64,000 nucleotides of DNA from Roridomyces roridus (GCA_029378245.1 JARKIF010000023.1:186001-250000), one strand, 5' to 3'. Positions 21,715-33,856 are shown, numbered from the stretch's first letter. Numbers and translations: made by a program. Notes: generated by a model not told the origin, from the letters alone.

Positions 21715-23935
21715 TTATGATGACTGCCGAGGACTCAGCCATTCCACGACAATCGGAAGAAGGGGACGAGTGCGAACGCTGGGCGACGCAGGCGCTCCCA
21801 CACTCCACCTAATTTCATCGCTCGGCGCGGAAAAGCGGAACGAGCGCAGTAGCACGGACAACACGACTTCTACAGGAATAAATCAGACATTCGTCAAAGA
21901 TGGACAGAAAAAATCACACGCACTAAGTTCGAGTTGCACAAATTTGAACCCGCTATGGGATACCACGCGATAATGAGCACCAGGAACGGGGTACTCGGCC
22001 ATCGAGGACCCACTCACATGCAGCTCCTTCTCCCACCGACGAACGTCATCGTGTTGCTATAGACGCCGGACATGCGCACGCCGACTTCCGCGCGCCCATT
22101 CTCCCAACGCTCGGGTTTGAACTCTCGCGCGTCAGCACCCCACACGGCGGGGTTGTGGTTGGCCGCGGAGATGGCGATGTACACGCCTGTACCTTTTTGA
22201 AGAGGTATACAACCCATCATTTTACCGTCCAGTCCTTGGATCGGTCGTGACAAGGGGAGAATGCAGTCTTGGGTCACTCTGCAATATATGAGTAACGAAG
22301 ATAGACAGACTGAGGAGAGCCGTACATTCTGCTCATCAAAGGTATGGGTGGGTATCTGGGCTCGAACGAATGAGTGGGGGATTACGACGTGGCAAGGGGA
22401 CGCACAGCCTGAGCGTCTCGCGGATGAAACCATCCAGGTAGGGCAGTCCCACCAACTGATCGAAATCCATCTGTTCCGGCATACAAGCCAGCTCAGCCCG
22501 CAATCTTTCTTGTATATCGGGGTACAGTGCCAAGAGATGGACGACTCGGTTTAATGAAGACGAGGTCGTATCCGTCGCAGTCTGAATTATCATCCTGTCG
22601 GCAGTCAGTTAATGTCTTTGAAAGTGGGAGAGGACTCACGAAGTTCGTGTAACGACATCCGCATCCGTCCATCGCGTTCCCTCGTCGTCCATTTTTACTG
22701 CTCTCGCTCTCAACGCTGCCCGATGGAGTAAAGAAAGCACTCACACAAAAGCCTCGTCACATCCATCTTGCCGCTATCCTTTTCCATCGCCCGGATCTGC
22801 TGACATACTAGCGTCTTCGCCCTCGCTTCCATAGTGGACACTACATCACGGAGGGCGGATAGGGAGCGTAATGGAACAAGGCCAAGGAGAAACCACTGTA
22901 ACGAAGCGGAGCCAAGCTTCGATATCAGAGGGGCGAGAGGAGTGAACACGGCCAGCTCTCGTATCAACAGGCTGGATGGATTTAATCAGCCATTGAGCGC
23001 GGGTAGTGAGAAGGACAGACGTGAGATTCTTGAGCGATTCAGTGTATGGGTCGACTGGTTCTTCGCTAGAAGCCAGCGTATCGAAGGAATGTCCGATACC
23101 GGCGCGACCAATGAATTCGAGCGAGGTGCGGCTCAGCAGAGCGTTCATATCCAGCTGGCTAGTATCAATACCGCGTAAAAATGGGGACAGATATCTCACC
23201 TCTTTCGCGCTATCCTTAACTTGTGGCCGCATGAGACCATCTCTGAGCTGCGTAGCTGTCAACCCAAGTCCGATTACATGCGTGATTGACGGACGTACCC
23301 TGTGTGCCACTTCATACAGCACTGGCACCATTCCCCGTAGGTTTCGAGTCGAGAAGGCCTGTACCAGTACCTTGCGATGTCGTCGGTGCTCTTCGCCTGT
23401 CGTCGATAGAATTCCTTTGCCGAATAGCAATCCGGACAGGCTTGACGCCGAGTCAATTGACGCGCAAGACACACGGAAATACAAGTACACTTACCTCAGG
23501 AAAACGGGAGATTCCTCGTACAAGTCTTGATCTTTCATGACGATGCTGTGGAGAGCCACAGGGTCGTATACGTAAAGCTGAGTTGCCTGTAAACCGCTAT
23601 GAGCGCGCTGACTTGACGCGGGACGGTGTGAATGAGCGGACCCCGAACAGACCATGTATCCGTACGACGGGGTCGTAGTCTCGTTCCAAGGATTGGTGGA
23701 GCTCGAAACCGTCTGGCCCATGCAGCTGCGCTACATTACCTGTTGGACTAGTCAGCGATGCACCCATCCTCTCAAGCAGAAATAGCACACCGGCGAGGAA
23801 CGAGTCTGAGGGAGGCCCGGGGATGTTGTCTAGGGGGTTGCGAACGAAGAATCCGCGAAGAGTCCTCCAGAGGACATAGGAGAGGGAAAGGATGAGGGCG
23901 TGCTCGACAGACGATAGTGGCATCCGAGAAGGCAT
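21715..23935 (-). CDS. Cytochrome P450 monooxygenase (basidiomycete type)
   Basis: Membrane-anchored haem monooxygenase. It has a hydrophobic N-terminal anchor (HALILSLSYVLW), a proline hinge (NIPGPPSD), a C-helix HRRHRKVLVQAFS, an I-helix TATDTTSSSLNR, an ExxR in IRETLRL, a PERW in FKPERWENG, and the haem motif FVGGRRSCIGFKFVQLELK, whose Cys binds iron. Introns are 23641-23587, 23494-23441, 23298-23248, 23199-23155, 23020-22972, 22744-22698, 22639-22595, 22017-21953 and 21923-21870. One junction is unclear. After ETLRL (22405) the next sure exon starts VTQDC at 22278. A 127-nt intron keeps frame but drops about eight expected residues; an 18-nt exon at 22328-22311 would also keep frame but needs a 32-nt intron. 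A damaged splice site is possible. The usual AG of the I-helix AGxDTT is TA here. The stop lies just upstream of the monooxygenase gene, suggesting joint function or shared control. Confidence 0.82.
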
Positions 23936-25432
23936 GGGTAGTCCGCTGTATCTCCTTGTTATGTGAGACTAGGTCGGCCGAAGATGGCAACCACCACTCC
24001 CACATCAACGACCGGCTGTCGTGTGCCGTCTGAAATTTTAGGCTCTGGTGTGAAAAATTAGCGGAGAATGGGCCGGTTCATGGATTCCATTACCCAGAAT
24101 ATAGCTGCGCGCAGATAAGGCGAGTATTATTGAAAGGCCTCGAGGGACGTTGCTGATGTGAGCCAGGATCTGCGCGTTCGAGAATTCTGTTGACAGCGGA
24201 ATAGAAGAACCTCGCTGCCAAGGAGATGGAATGAGGGAGCAACGGATGAGAATTGAAAATTTGCGAGACGACCAGCGTGCGTGTGTGCCTATGGGACCCT
24301 AACACCGAATTAGACTGTCTGGCCATCTTTGGGTCGTCTATAAGTTCCGACTCCATTCCGACTGGCTTCCAGGGCAACTAAAGAGACTCGGAATGAGTGG
24401 GAGAGTGGTAATGTGGCGTTGAGTTGTCGAGAAGGTGATGTGTCTGAGAGAAGGTAGATGACACTGGCCGGAGATGGAGGTGAAGAGTAAGTAGAGGAGT
24501 CAGCGTGTGATTTTTGCCATCACATCATGACGACGACAGGGAAACGTGATCCCCATCGCACTTGCTTCGTACCACCATCATGACTCCGACCACTGCTGAC
24601 TTCCTGAAGATCTGCTTCTCGACTGTGTTACCTTTCGCCGCGCACCTTCGACTCGGTCTGTTGGCTGCCCACGAGTCAACGGCGCTAAAGTCCGAGAGAT
24701 GCAGCGAGACTCAGAGACCCTCTCTCTCTCGAGCTCCGACATACGTGATTGGATACCAACGTGCCCCGACTCCGCGAGCCGCCGCATGCCACTCGTCTGA
24801 TGCAGAATTCGTGGTCGGAGGCTCTCTGCCCGCTGCACTTCGTTTCCTTGATCACGCATCGTCGTTCCAACATCCTTCCCATCCCTGGTACCGACCTCGT
24901 TGTCTTCAGATCTCCGGGGCTACATCTACTGTCGGGATGCTCTTCCTGGGAAAGGTGTTTCTTCACATTCACTTACCAGCGTACATGAGCATAAAGGGAA
25001 CGGGCCTTCTTGCAGGTCGCTTCCAGCTGAATGAAAAACGATAGACACAATCTGATCTCGCGTTCACATTCGGGCCGAGGAGCTCGGGCAGGAAATGGGT
25101 GTCCTGGAGTCTTCATTGTGGAGCTGGATGTTACCGGCAACGCCTGGCAAGTCTTGGAGCAGCCTTGGGCCGCACTGGGTCCGGCGCATATCAACAAAAA
25201 TTTGTTTGTGTCTAACATTTTTCATTCACCTGTCTGAAAGGCTGTCGTTCTCACGACAGACACTAACGGGCGAACCAAACGTGCAGTGACGCACACATTG
25301 ACAGGACCACGGTGTATTCCTACGGCGAGACAAACCAGGCTACGAGCAACTGCAGGAATACAAGGGGGAGGTGTCGGGGTGCGTGCGTAACTAAAGTAAA
25401 GTAGATGCTGTCCATATATACGTATGTGGGCT
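23936..25432. other. Intergenic, no supported gene
   Basis: Short frames at 24562-25044 and 25031-25237 (+) are open but show no family motif, no convincing intron series and no clear start context. I see no repeat or tRNA-like core here. It may include the P450 promoter (23936-24400). Confidence 0.35.
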
Positions 25433-28252
25433 TGTCGCAAAAGTCCGATTTCGATTGTAACTGATTTTAACCAATTTCCGGGATTACATCCTGTTTGAAA
25501 CCAGATTATAACTTAGTTGTAGCCAGATTTCAACAAGTTTACAACTGGATACAAGGAGAGAGGAAGGTTTCAACCGATTGTATCGGCACCCGCAGCCCAA
25601 GACTGCCAAAACACAAGTTGTATCAGTACACACAGCCTCAGACAAACCTGATCCACACAATTCGATAGCAATTACTCGCCTCGTTCGGTTCCAAGGGCGG
25701 TGATTAGATTTGCACCGCGAACGAGGTAGCCGGCAGCATGAAGATTCCTCATTATGCGGCAATTGACGCCCACTGGCGCCGTGAGGGATATCCAATAGGA
25801 TGTGGAATTCGAGCGCTATCTGGAGCACTTTGAGAGGTGCACCCCGCAGTCGCGAGGTTGCCTCGCGAGACTTGGATGAAGAGGGACAAGAAGCGGTTCA
25901 AGTCCGAAGAGATGTATCCGGAATGGAGGATGGCGATGGCGGAGAAAACGGCGGTGCAGGCGATTAAGCGATACTCAATGAATCGAAATGGGGCCATTGT
26001 CGAGCAATGTGGTGGGCAAAAAGAATCATATTGGTAGAAATTTCTACTGGGATCTGGAACGACTCGGTAGGAGATGTCCTCGTCTGACGGGGGGCTCCAG
26101 AGGGGTGAGTGCCGTTCTCATAGGCTTGCCCATGCGTCATCGATGAGGGCAGAGGAAACAGGGTTGACGTGCAGTGAGGGAGCGATTGTGCTAGTGCGGG
26201 GTGGCTTGGGGGCGAGGGAGTTGTTGAGGGCAGTGACATTCTGGAGCGAGGGTTAGACAATATACAGCAACAGATCACGCACTGCTACTCTGGGTCCTCT
26301 TTCCCTTCAATCCCTCCAGTTACCCCTCGACGGCCTTGACGCGATTTTCAAGTTTGACCAGGCGCTCATTCATGCAGAATGTGGTGGAAGGGTTTGCGGC
26401 GATGAGTCGCCGGCGGGTTATCGGGAGTGCGGGCCCCTGGCCCTTAGTCTCATTCAGACTCCGAAGTGAAGACGTGGGTCATGGACAATGAAGAGAATGC
26501 ATGACTGTGCCGAAGGGCGTCGAGGGTGGTCGAGGGCGTCGAGGGTGGTAGGCATCAGGTCCTTGTGGCCGTAAAAGGAAAGCTCCACCCGCTGACGTAT
26601 ATCAGAGCCGCAGCAGTTACCCCGTGACTCGACCTCTCTTGACCTTCGACCACCAGCATCTCCCGCCCCACCTGTCATTCGGTACGCCCACACCCTCCTT
26701 CTTTAGAACCTTGACTCACCGTGTCTATGGAAGCTTGCTCACTGCTCCCTTCGTCTCTGTTGGTAGGTCCGCAGCCGCGCAGCATCCTTGGCCCTTCTGA
26801 CTCGCATTGCAGGTGTCATCTCTCTATCTCAATGTGTGGCCAGGTACGCCCTCTACCTTCCTCCTTTGCCTTTACTTACTTCGTTTCCCAGAGTATGAGC
26901 CATCTCGATACTGAGCTGCTGTATTCCTGTATTGTTGAATATACTTTTGTGGTTCTCTGGAAGTAAGGGAGGCGGGGAGTGGCACTATTTTTTTTGGGGC
27001 TCCCTGGGATGCTCCATTGTAACTAGTTAAGAACCTCGAAATTGGTTGCAATGTCGAAAGTGGTTACAGCAGTTCCTGTAAATAATGTCAATCACCATTT
27101 TTTTTTTCGCGTGTTACCAAAAAAGGCAATTTAGCCTTCTTGCTTGTCGTCTCGAGTCTTCTCTGTCTCCCACCACTCAAATCGGCGCACAGGAGCCTCT
27201 GTGAGGCCTTCGGGTGTCTTAGAAGCATGTCGCCGCCGTTCTACCGCTGAGACGGGTGCCACGGGCCTCAATTACACGGTAATCGTACCTCGCTTTCGCA
27301 CCGGTATCCTGGCCCCACACCCACCATCGGCCTCATCCAAGACTATGTGAAGACCCAGAGAAGCCGTAGGACAACGGGAGATGGAAATTATCCAGGGATT
27401 GTGTCGAATCGAGCATTGACCGTCAGGTGTGTATCCTACGCGCCTGGTCCTCGGCCGCAGCTCAATGTCCTATCGGCCATTCCCATTCTGCACAAGCCTG
27501 TGCCGCTCTCAACCACGGACTACTCCATACTATGATACTATGCATACTCAAGGCTCGGCGGGCTTCGATGAATCAGACGACATCGGACAGCAGGCTGGCG
27601 CGCAGTCTTGCGTGCGCACGCACCTGGGATTCTCAGCATCCCTGACGCCCTGCCTCTGCCGCCGGGTGCGTTACCATCCTGCAACCCGCGGGCCACGCTG
27701 CGAGAGGCGAGCACAAGGCGGGGTTTGCTTGGCCTGCACCTCACCTTCCGACTCCTTCGTCCCTCACTGCCTCACTTCGACCCATGTGACGATGTCTTTT
27801 GTGCAGTGGCCGGTGGCGTCGTCCTTTCAGGGTTCCTGCTCAGCGCTTGTGAGAGCCCAACGCTGCAGGGATTGCGGGAGTGGACTTGCAGGGGAGTAGT
27901 CAGGGACGCGAGGGCGGCCGATCTTTGCACGATAATTCCACTGTAGATGACTCTTTCATACGCATTGAATCTACTCTATATAACTCATATTCACTTGAAA
28001 TGACCTCCTTTTGAGTACCGCGAGCCTTGCGAGGGCAGGAGACACGAGACAAAGGGGAGTTACACAAAATTTCCATTTTGGGAAGACGCGAAAAAAAAAA
28101 AAAAATGATGATTGACATTATTTACAGGAACTGCTGTAAAATCAGTTGAAACCGCGATTGTAAGTGTTATAACCGGTGGAAAAAATTGCGAGATTTTAAC
28201 TGGTTGTAACTAGTTGTAACTCGTTAAAACTGACTTTGGATTTTTGCGACAC
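25433..28252. mobile_element. Large inverted-repeat element, internally rearranged
   Basis: The left tip near 25434 reads TTGTCGCAAAAGTCCGATTT; the right tip in reverse complement reads GTGTCGCAAAAATCCAAAGT. Both continue into T/A-rich subterminal words built on GTTACAACTAGTTAAAA. A second, inner inverted repeat pairs 27045-27115 with 28070-28140 (TTACAGCAGTTCCTG, TAAATAATGTCAATCA, a T run, then TTCGCGT). The interior (25750-26250, 26450-27900) has open frames without recognisable transposase motifs, so the class is unknown. No certain target-site duplication is visible. Confidence 0.5.
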
Positions 28253-28554
28253 TGTGTACGGTAACGGAAGGCTGTACTGTGTGAGATAGACAGATCCATG
28301 ATCCATGATGCCGGGACTGACAGGTAACAGATCAGTGATGTGGCTGTAAGGATACCATCCTTACACTGTCATCTATGCTCCCCTCAACGATTGTTTACTC
28401 ACCGCCCGAGTGCACCGTCTGCCTCAACTTTGGTGAGGCTCTGTATGACTCAAACACTCTGTAGGACTCAAACGGCAATGTGATGGTTCAAATTCACATA
28501 TGAAACAACTTTTATTCAATATCCACCGGGCACCCCGACCTAGTCCTTGAAAAT

Positions 28555-28710
28555 CTACACACGATCCTCAATTGGAAGGAATTCCTTCTCTGAAGGCTTC
28601 CCCGCCGGCACTCCAAAAGGAATGATCGCCGTTGAAGTCCAAGTCGATGGAAGATTAAAGGCCTGGAGGACTTTAATCTCTGGGTTCACGGGTGGAATGA
28701 GAAAGACGGC
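28555..28710 (-). pseudogene. 3' fragment of a nitroreductase-family oxidoreductase
   Basis: One open frame of 51 residues reads FLIPPVNPEIKVLQAFNLPS, TWTSTAIIPFGVPAGKPSEK and EFLPIEDRV before a TAG. This matches the C-terminal end of fungal FMN-dependent nitroreductases (HBN1-like), which pair a P-x-W segment with PFGxPxGxPxEKEFLPLEERV. Directly upstream on the minus strand is an in-frame TGA, and the expected LGLGxxLQHYN region is not readable. About 140 bp further upstream the TIR element begins, so the gene has lost its 5' part. No product of the normal family length can be made. Confidence 0.65.
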
Positions 28711-28874
28711 TCATACTCCAGTGCATGCCTGTACCGACGAAGAACCCCGCGTGTTTTTAGAGATTTGCAGAATTCGGTGAACTGCGGGCATTTGATGGGC
28801 TAAACATGTACAGTTATTTTGAAGCAAGTTACAAAAGTACATCACAATTCTATGGCGGTCAAAGTGCACTTTTA

Positions 28875-29191
28875 TGTAAGTCTGGCACTTACTACTCACA
28901 AGACATCTAGTCCGATCATGCTGGATGTTCCTGATCTTATCTGATATATATCTTATATTCCCATTTACTTATCTTATCCTATTTACATCACCATTCTCTC
29001 TACGTTACACATTGATTGTGATTGTGTACCTTACTGATAGATATCTTCTCTTCTTGGTCTTGACCACCATGTACTTCCATAGTGGCTCCTCTTGAATGAC
29101 CACACTATTGTTCTGTCATTCTTGGGCTTCTCTTGGTTCTGTCTGGCCGACCCTCTAGTGTTGACTGCCTCCACAATACGGCAGCCTTCCA
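28875..29191. repeat. LTR, left copy
   Basis: Long terminal repeat, 317 bp, beginning TG and ending CA, preceded by TTTTA. Confidence 0.85.
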
Positions 29192-31931
29192 CTTTTTTTT
29201 TGACACCAACAGTATTGTTGTCATTTAGGACATTGTCATCTCCGGACACTCCCTGGACTCTCAACACCCACCATACTGTGTCTCCTCACTGTCTGCCCCA
29301 GTCTCCTCACTGGACCTTCACTGCTCATCCCCACTGTTGCCTCACTGCCCCCACTGCAACTGTCGTCCCACACTCTGTCACTACAATCAACAATCCATCT
29401 GGCATCTCCACATGCATCACATCTGTCATCTTCGACACCTCTGGCATCTCCACATGCACCATCTGTCAACTTCGACATCCCTCCGGCATTTTGATCATCT
29501 TCTGATCGGGACTTCCTCAGCACTCTTTGAGTGTCTGCCACAGCTCCTCTGTTGGTTCTTGGGTTGCCCCTCCACAAGCAATTCCTTTCAGACGGCAGCT
29601 GCCCTCCATAGCACCTGTCCTCTGCCCAACTCCCTCTGCTGTTTCCTTGGGACTCTGCTCTGATTGCACCTGCATCATGATCACTCCCACTGTAGTCTAC
29701 TGCCGATGTCCACCAGTGCCAACTGCCAGTATAGGTACTGCCCGAGGTTAGCTCTCCAAAAGCTGCCTCTGTCGAATTGCCAGCTGCTGCTGGGCTGCTC
29801 TCCATATGCACCCACTGCCAGCCTCTGTTTGTCACCAGATTGTGACTCCTCTGGGATCCTTTCCCTCAGGATTGTCCTTGTAGTTCTACACAGATATCGA
29901 CCTGGGTTGACCCCACCAGAAATCCCCAGACCTGCACCACCATTGACTCTGATAGCCCCTCCACAGGCATCAGACTGCTTGTTATTTTAGCAGCTGCATC
30001 GCTCCTCCAGAAGTGCCGATGATTTTTGGCATGCTTAGCTTCAGCATTGCACCCACAGATTTATTCTTGCCGGGTTTTACTGCACGACAGTCCAATTACC
30101 GTGGACTTCTCTGGATTACAGTTCAATCACTGTGGACTTTTCTAGATGTTGCAGATTTCTCTACAGGAGTTTCTAGACAGATTTCCAATTGCCGTGGATT
30201 TTCTGCAAGAACTTCTATGGCTTTAAACAGATAAACTCTGTACAGGCTTCAGTTTTCTGACTGCACATTCACCATTCCGGCCTTGTGCCACCCCAATTTG
30301 CACACTACACTTCTTCAATATTTGACAGTGCTGCTCTCCCCTTGCCGTTCACTTCCGGCCTTATAATTGAATGACCAATTACTGTATCAAACAGTCCCTC
30401 AGCTGTATCTGGATATTCAATCCCAGGTTCTGAGCTACCTCTAGCACCCCCAACTTGAATATTGTACTCCACACTAGGAGATCCACCTTCACTCTCTCGC
30501 ATGCATTCCACTTGGTTTGAGCACGTGGATGTCTGAACTGGAAACCATACAATTCTTTCAAGTGGGGAAGGGTGTGAGGATGCTGCCCCAACCTCACTAC
30601 ATCCAGACAGATACCGATATACACATCACTACTGCCGCTCCGTGCAGACCTCATACTGCACTACTGCTTCCTCCTATCACTGAGATGTGAGATCTCCCTC
30701 TGGTGATTAACCGACTCTTTCTGTATCCATGCTTTACCGTCCATGGAAATCTCCAATGACTCTTCTGTCGTTGGATCTCACTACCGACCAGACCTTTGGT
30801 CGATGCCTACACTTCTGGTTCATATAGCTTACCACCGAAGCTTCAGTTGTGTCCCTATCCTGATCCTCTGCACCACTGGCATGATCTACCCACTCTGATC
30901 CTCTGCATCACTGGCATGATCACAATACCTCCTTCAGACTGTCTCCCTCTACCGATGATGGCAACATTGGTATAGTCCCTGCCCTTGGATTAGCATCCCA
31001 AAGACATCTCCTGCTATCATGGTCATCACTGGACTATTGATAGTAGTATCGACTGTTCCCCTCTGGAGTTGTATGGCTTGCCTACCACTGGCTTTCCCAT
31101 CCTCCTCTGTCCTTGGTTTCCTGATGCACATAGTTATTCTGGGCTTGGCCTCTCGGAGTTATATTGATCCACCAGAATCATCCTCCTTGATACATGTCAT
31201 CTGATTCCATTACCCTCCGGCTACAGCCATGTATGCTTCATATTGCCTCTGCATGTTGCTTCAGCTTCTGTGTGCATGTGTCCCTCATAACACCTCTGCA
31301 TTACTCTTGGTTGTATGCTGTCCCATGCTACACCATCTGGGCTTTACCCTTCCAGGTAGCGCCACCACTGCTGGGCATTACTCTTCCAGGTTTTGCCAAA
31401 GCACCCCCACCGGACGTTATCTGCTCCAGATATTGTCACACTCGGGTAGTCATCCTTCCCTTGGATATGACTTCCCCATTCAGACTTCACTCCATCTGTG
31501 TTGTCGCTTTGCAGTCTCCTCAGCAGTTGTCCTGCTGCTCCCACTGCACCATTCAGTCTTTCCATTCCAGGATTGACTTGGACCTTGTTGATGGCACCTC
31601 ATTTATGCTGTCCTCATTGTACTGTGATCTTGGTATCCCACAGCCTTGGTTCTAGCACACCAATGCCTCTGGCCCAGCTGCTCCTTGCAACCTGCACTGT
31701 ATCTTCCTTCCGACACCTTTGGCCTACTACTGTCATTGGCTTAATCTTGTTGTCCTTTGACTTCCAGATCCCCTCCTCATTGATTCACCTCACTCCTCAA
31801 TGATTCTATGCCTCTTTTCCTTCAACTGCTTCCCCGCTTTCCGACGGCCCTGATTACGGCCTTACCCACTGTACCTTGTGGGAGAAGAAGGAAGAATTGG
31901 ATCCCATTCAATTTTTTGAAGTGGGAGAGGG

Positions 31932-32248
31932 TGTAAGTCTGGCACTTACTACTCACAAGACATCTAGTCCGATCATGCTGGATGTTCCTGATCTTATCTG
32001 ATATATATCTTATATTCCCATTTACTTATCTTATCCTATTTACATCACCATTCTCTCTACGTTACACATTGATTGTGATTGTGTACCTTACTGATAGATA
32101 TCTTCTCTTCTTGGTCTTGACCACCATGTACTTCCATAGTGGCTCCTCTTGAATGACCACACTATTGTTCTGTCATTCTTGGGCTTCTCTTGGTTCTGTC
32201 TGGCCGACCCTCTAGTGTTGACTGCCTCCACAATACGGCAGCCTTCCA
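31932..32248. repeat. LTR, right copy
   Basis: Long terminal repeat, 317 bp, same sequence as the left copy as far as I compared, followed by TTTTA. Confidence 0.85.
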
Positions 32249-33089
32249 TTTTAATCATGCACAACATATGTTCGTGAAAAACAGGTTTTGCACTACATTT
32301 TCAGTCTAAAATCAGATTTTGCGCTACATTTTCAAGTTTGAAAGTTCGAAAAAAATGTAGCGCAAAAACGCGAATCGTGCGCTATTTTTATTTTGACAAA
32401 TTGTTCCCGGAAATGCGCGCTACATATTTGATGGCCGAGACCGATCCAGAGCGCTACTTTATTTCGGCGCTAACTTGACAGCGCGCGCTACATTTTTTCC
32501 CACTTGTGAACTTGTAGAATTCAACGGCTGGATGCCGAAACTGCCGTGATGTCGGCATGTTGGCAACGACTTCCAGCGGCATTTAGACAATGTGGGTCAC
32601 TGCAGTGCCCTCTATGTGTATGATACTACTGTGTGGACTTACTGGAGGAGGTGCATCCATGGTCACCGGGCAACAGGACACCAGATCAATTGATCTCACC
32701 GTTACATCATTGTTGATCAACTCCAGCCGTTGATCCGAACAGGCTTGACTTTTTCACAGTTGAACAGCAAAGAAAATGTTGTGCAGGTTGACCGAGAAAT
32801 GTAGCGCGCGGTCACCGAAAATATGTGTAGCGCATTGAGCGCAGATGCCGGCAGGTCTCGGCTACCAGAAATGTAGCGCGACATGTGTCAGAGAAAATGT
32901 AGCGCGCAATTCGCGTTTTGCGCTACATTTTTTTCGAACTTTTGAACTTCAAGATGTAGTGCAAAATGTGATTTCAGAGTGAAAATGTAGCTCAAATCGT
33001 GATTTGTACAAAAAAAAATGTTGTGCATGATTAAATGTGCACTTTGACCGCCATACAATTCATTCGGAATCTTAGCGCAATCTGTCATC

Positions 33090-33856
33090 TCACTCCTCCG
33101 CGACGACGACGACGACCGCCTTGCCCTCATTCGTCCCCTTCTGCACGGCCTCGAGCATCTCCTCAACACTCTCGATTCCCCTCCTAACGTCTTCGCGATA
33201 TTGGATTTCTCCCTTGGCCAGCTTCTCGGGGACGCGGGCGTAGAATGCCGCTTCGTGTTTGGGGATGATGCGGAAAGATGCGATACCTTGGAGGGATATT
33301 GATTTGCTGAGTACGAGTAGGGGATCCTATGGACATGGTGAGTCAATTCCACAGCCAGCCAACTTGAAGGGGGCGAATTTGATTACCTTGATCACTAGAG
33401 ACTGTGCGCCGCTTGCATTGAGGTTCGAAATTAGGCCACATTCCTCGAGGGAGGTCAGCACTGTAGATGTCAGAGTAGAGGTGAGTTTACAAGGAATCTT
33501 GCGTTGATCGCAGCGTATTCGAGTGTGGCATCCAGGGTATCATCACCTACATTATCCCAGTATCTGGATAAATCAAGTTCTCGGTCCATGCAGGTGGAAT
33601 CGAAGGAGGCGCACATATCAACAGGCCCCTCGCATCCCAACACCTCCCGTGTATCACTCGTCTTGTAATTGAAAGCAACATCTGCGCCGATGTCATAAAG
33701 GAACGCAACTTTGTCAGCCGACCCCGACCATAGAGCCGACCGGGCCAGCACCGGCCAAGACAAAAACGGTTTCTCCCTGCCGATGGTCGGTGAGTTTGAA
33801 CTTGAACTCCAGGCACACTGACTAACCTTCTTGGCTTTGGAGTATTCGTCGTCCAT
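33090..33856 (-). pseudogene. NADPH-dependent medium-chain oxidoreductase (MDR/zinc-free), truncated
   Basis: Recognisable segments run from EYSKAKKGETVFVLAGAGPV (Rossmann start) through GSADKVAFLYDIGADVAFNY and KTSDTREVLGCEGPVDI, then YWDNVGDDTLDATLEYA, ARFLECGLISNLNASG and YARVPEKLAKGEIQYREDV, to the end VEEMLEAVQKGTNEGKAVVV. Introns with normal borders are still readable (GTTAGT, GTGCGC, GTAAAC and GTAATC donors). Two faults stand out. Between GPVGSMV and GSADKV about 15 residues are missing and the frame shifts into a TGA. The N-terminal catalytic domain is absent, replaced by the R1 repeat starting at 33878. The stop is at 33092-33090. It cannot encode a working enzyme. Confidence 0.75.

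Larger units (their letters stand above)
28875..32248. mobile_element. LTR retroelement with near-identical 317-bp LTRs
   Basis: LTRs span 28875-29191 and 31932-32248. They start TGTAAGTCTGG, end GCAGCCTTCCA (TG...CA), and read identically where I compared them. A 5-bp duplication TTTTA flanks the element (28870-28874 and 32249-32253). The interior (2.74 kb) has no intact gag or pol: all frames carry frequent stops and I cannot find protease, reverse transcriptase or integrase motifs. GGGAGAGGG lies just before the right LTR, like a polypurine tract for plus orientation. On the minus strand AAAAAAAAAG lies in the corresponding place, so orientation is unsettled. The lack of coding with near-identical LTRs suggests a non-autonomous (LARD-like) element that inserted recently. 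Confidence 0.85.
28851..33055. mobile_element. TIR element (about 826 bp) split by an LTR retroelement
   Basis: The left end TATGGCGGTCAAAGTGCA (28851) is repeated inverted at the right end, finishing at 33055, and CAATTC duplications flank it (28845-28850 and 33056-33061). When the LTR element 28875-32248 plus one copy of its 5-bp duplication is removed, the left arm continues smoothly at 32254: AATCATGCACAACAT and GAAAGTTCGAAAAAAATG match the right arm (33035 back to about 32880). The arms and middle carry roughly a dozen copies of the word GCGCTACA/TGTAGCGC. There is no coding capacity, so it is non-autonomous. Confidence 0.78.

Noticed and set aside
24577..24730. Frame starting MTPTTADFLKICFSTVLP, faintly like the start of a Pmp3-type small membrane protein
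   Set aside because: The similarity ends after about 18 residues, there is no second hydrophobic segment, and no splice restores the family pattern.
25752..26250. Minus-strand frame with a hydrophobic stretch (LIACTAVFSAIAIL)
   Set aside because: It lies inside the inverted-repeat element, has no family match that I recognise and no convincing exon chain.
29236..29835. A 199-codon minus-strand ORF inside the LTR element considered as a gag-like gene
   Set aside because: It starts in one frame only, shows no zinc knuckle, protease or capsid motif, and the rest of the interior is full of stops.
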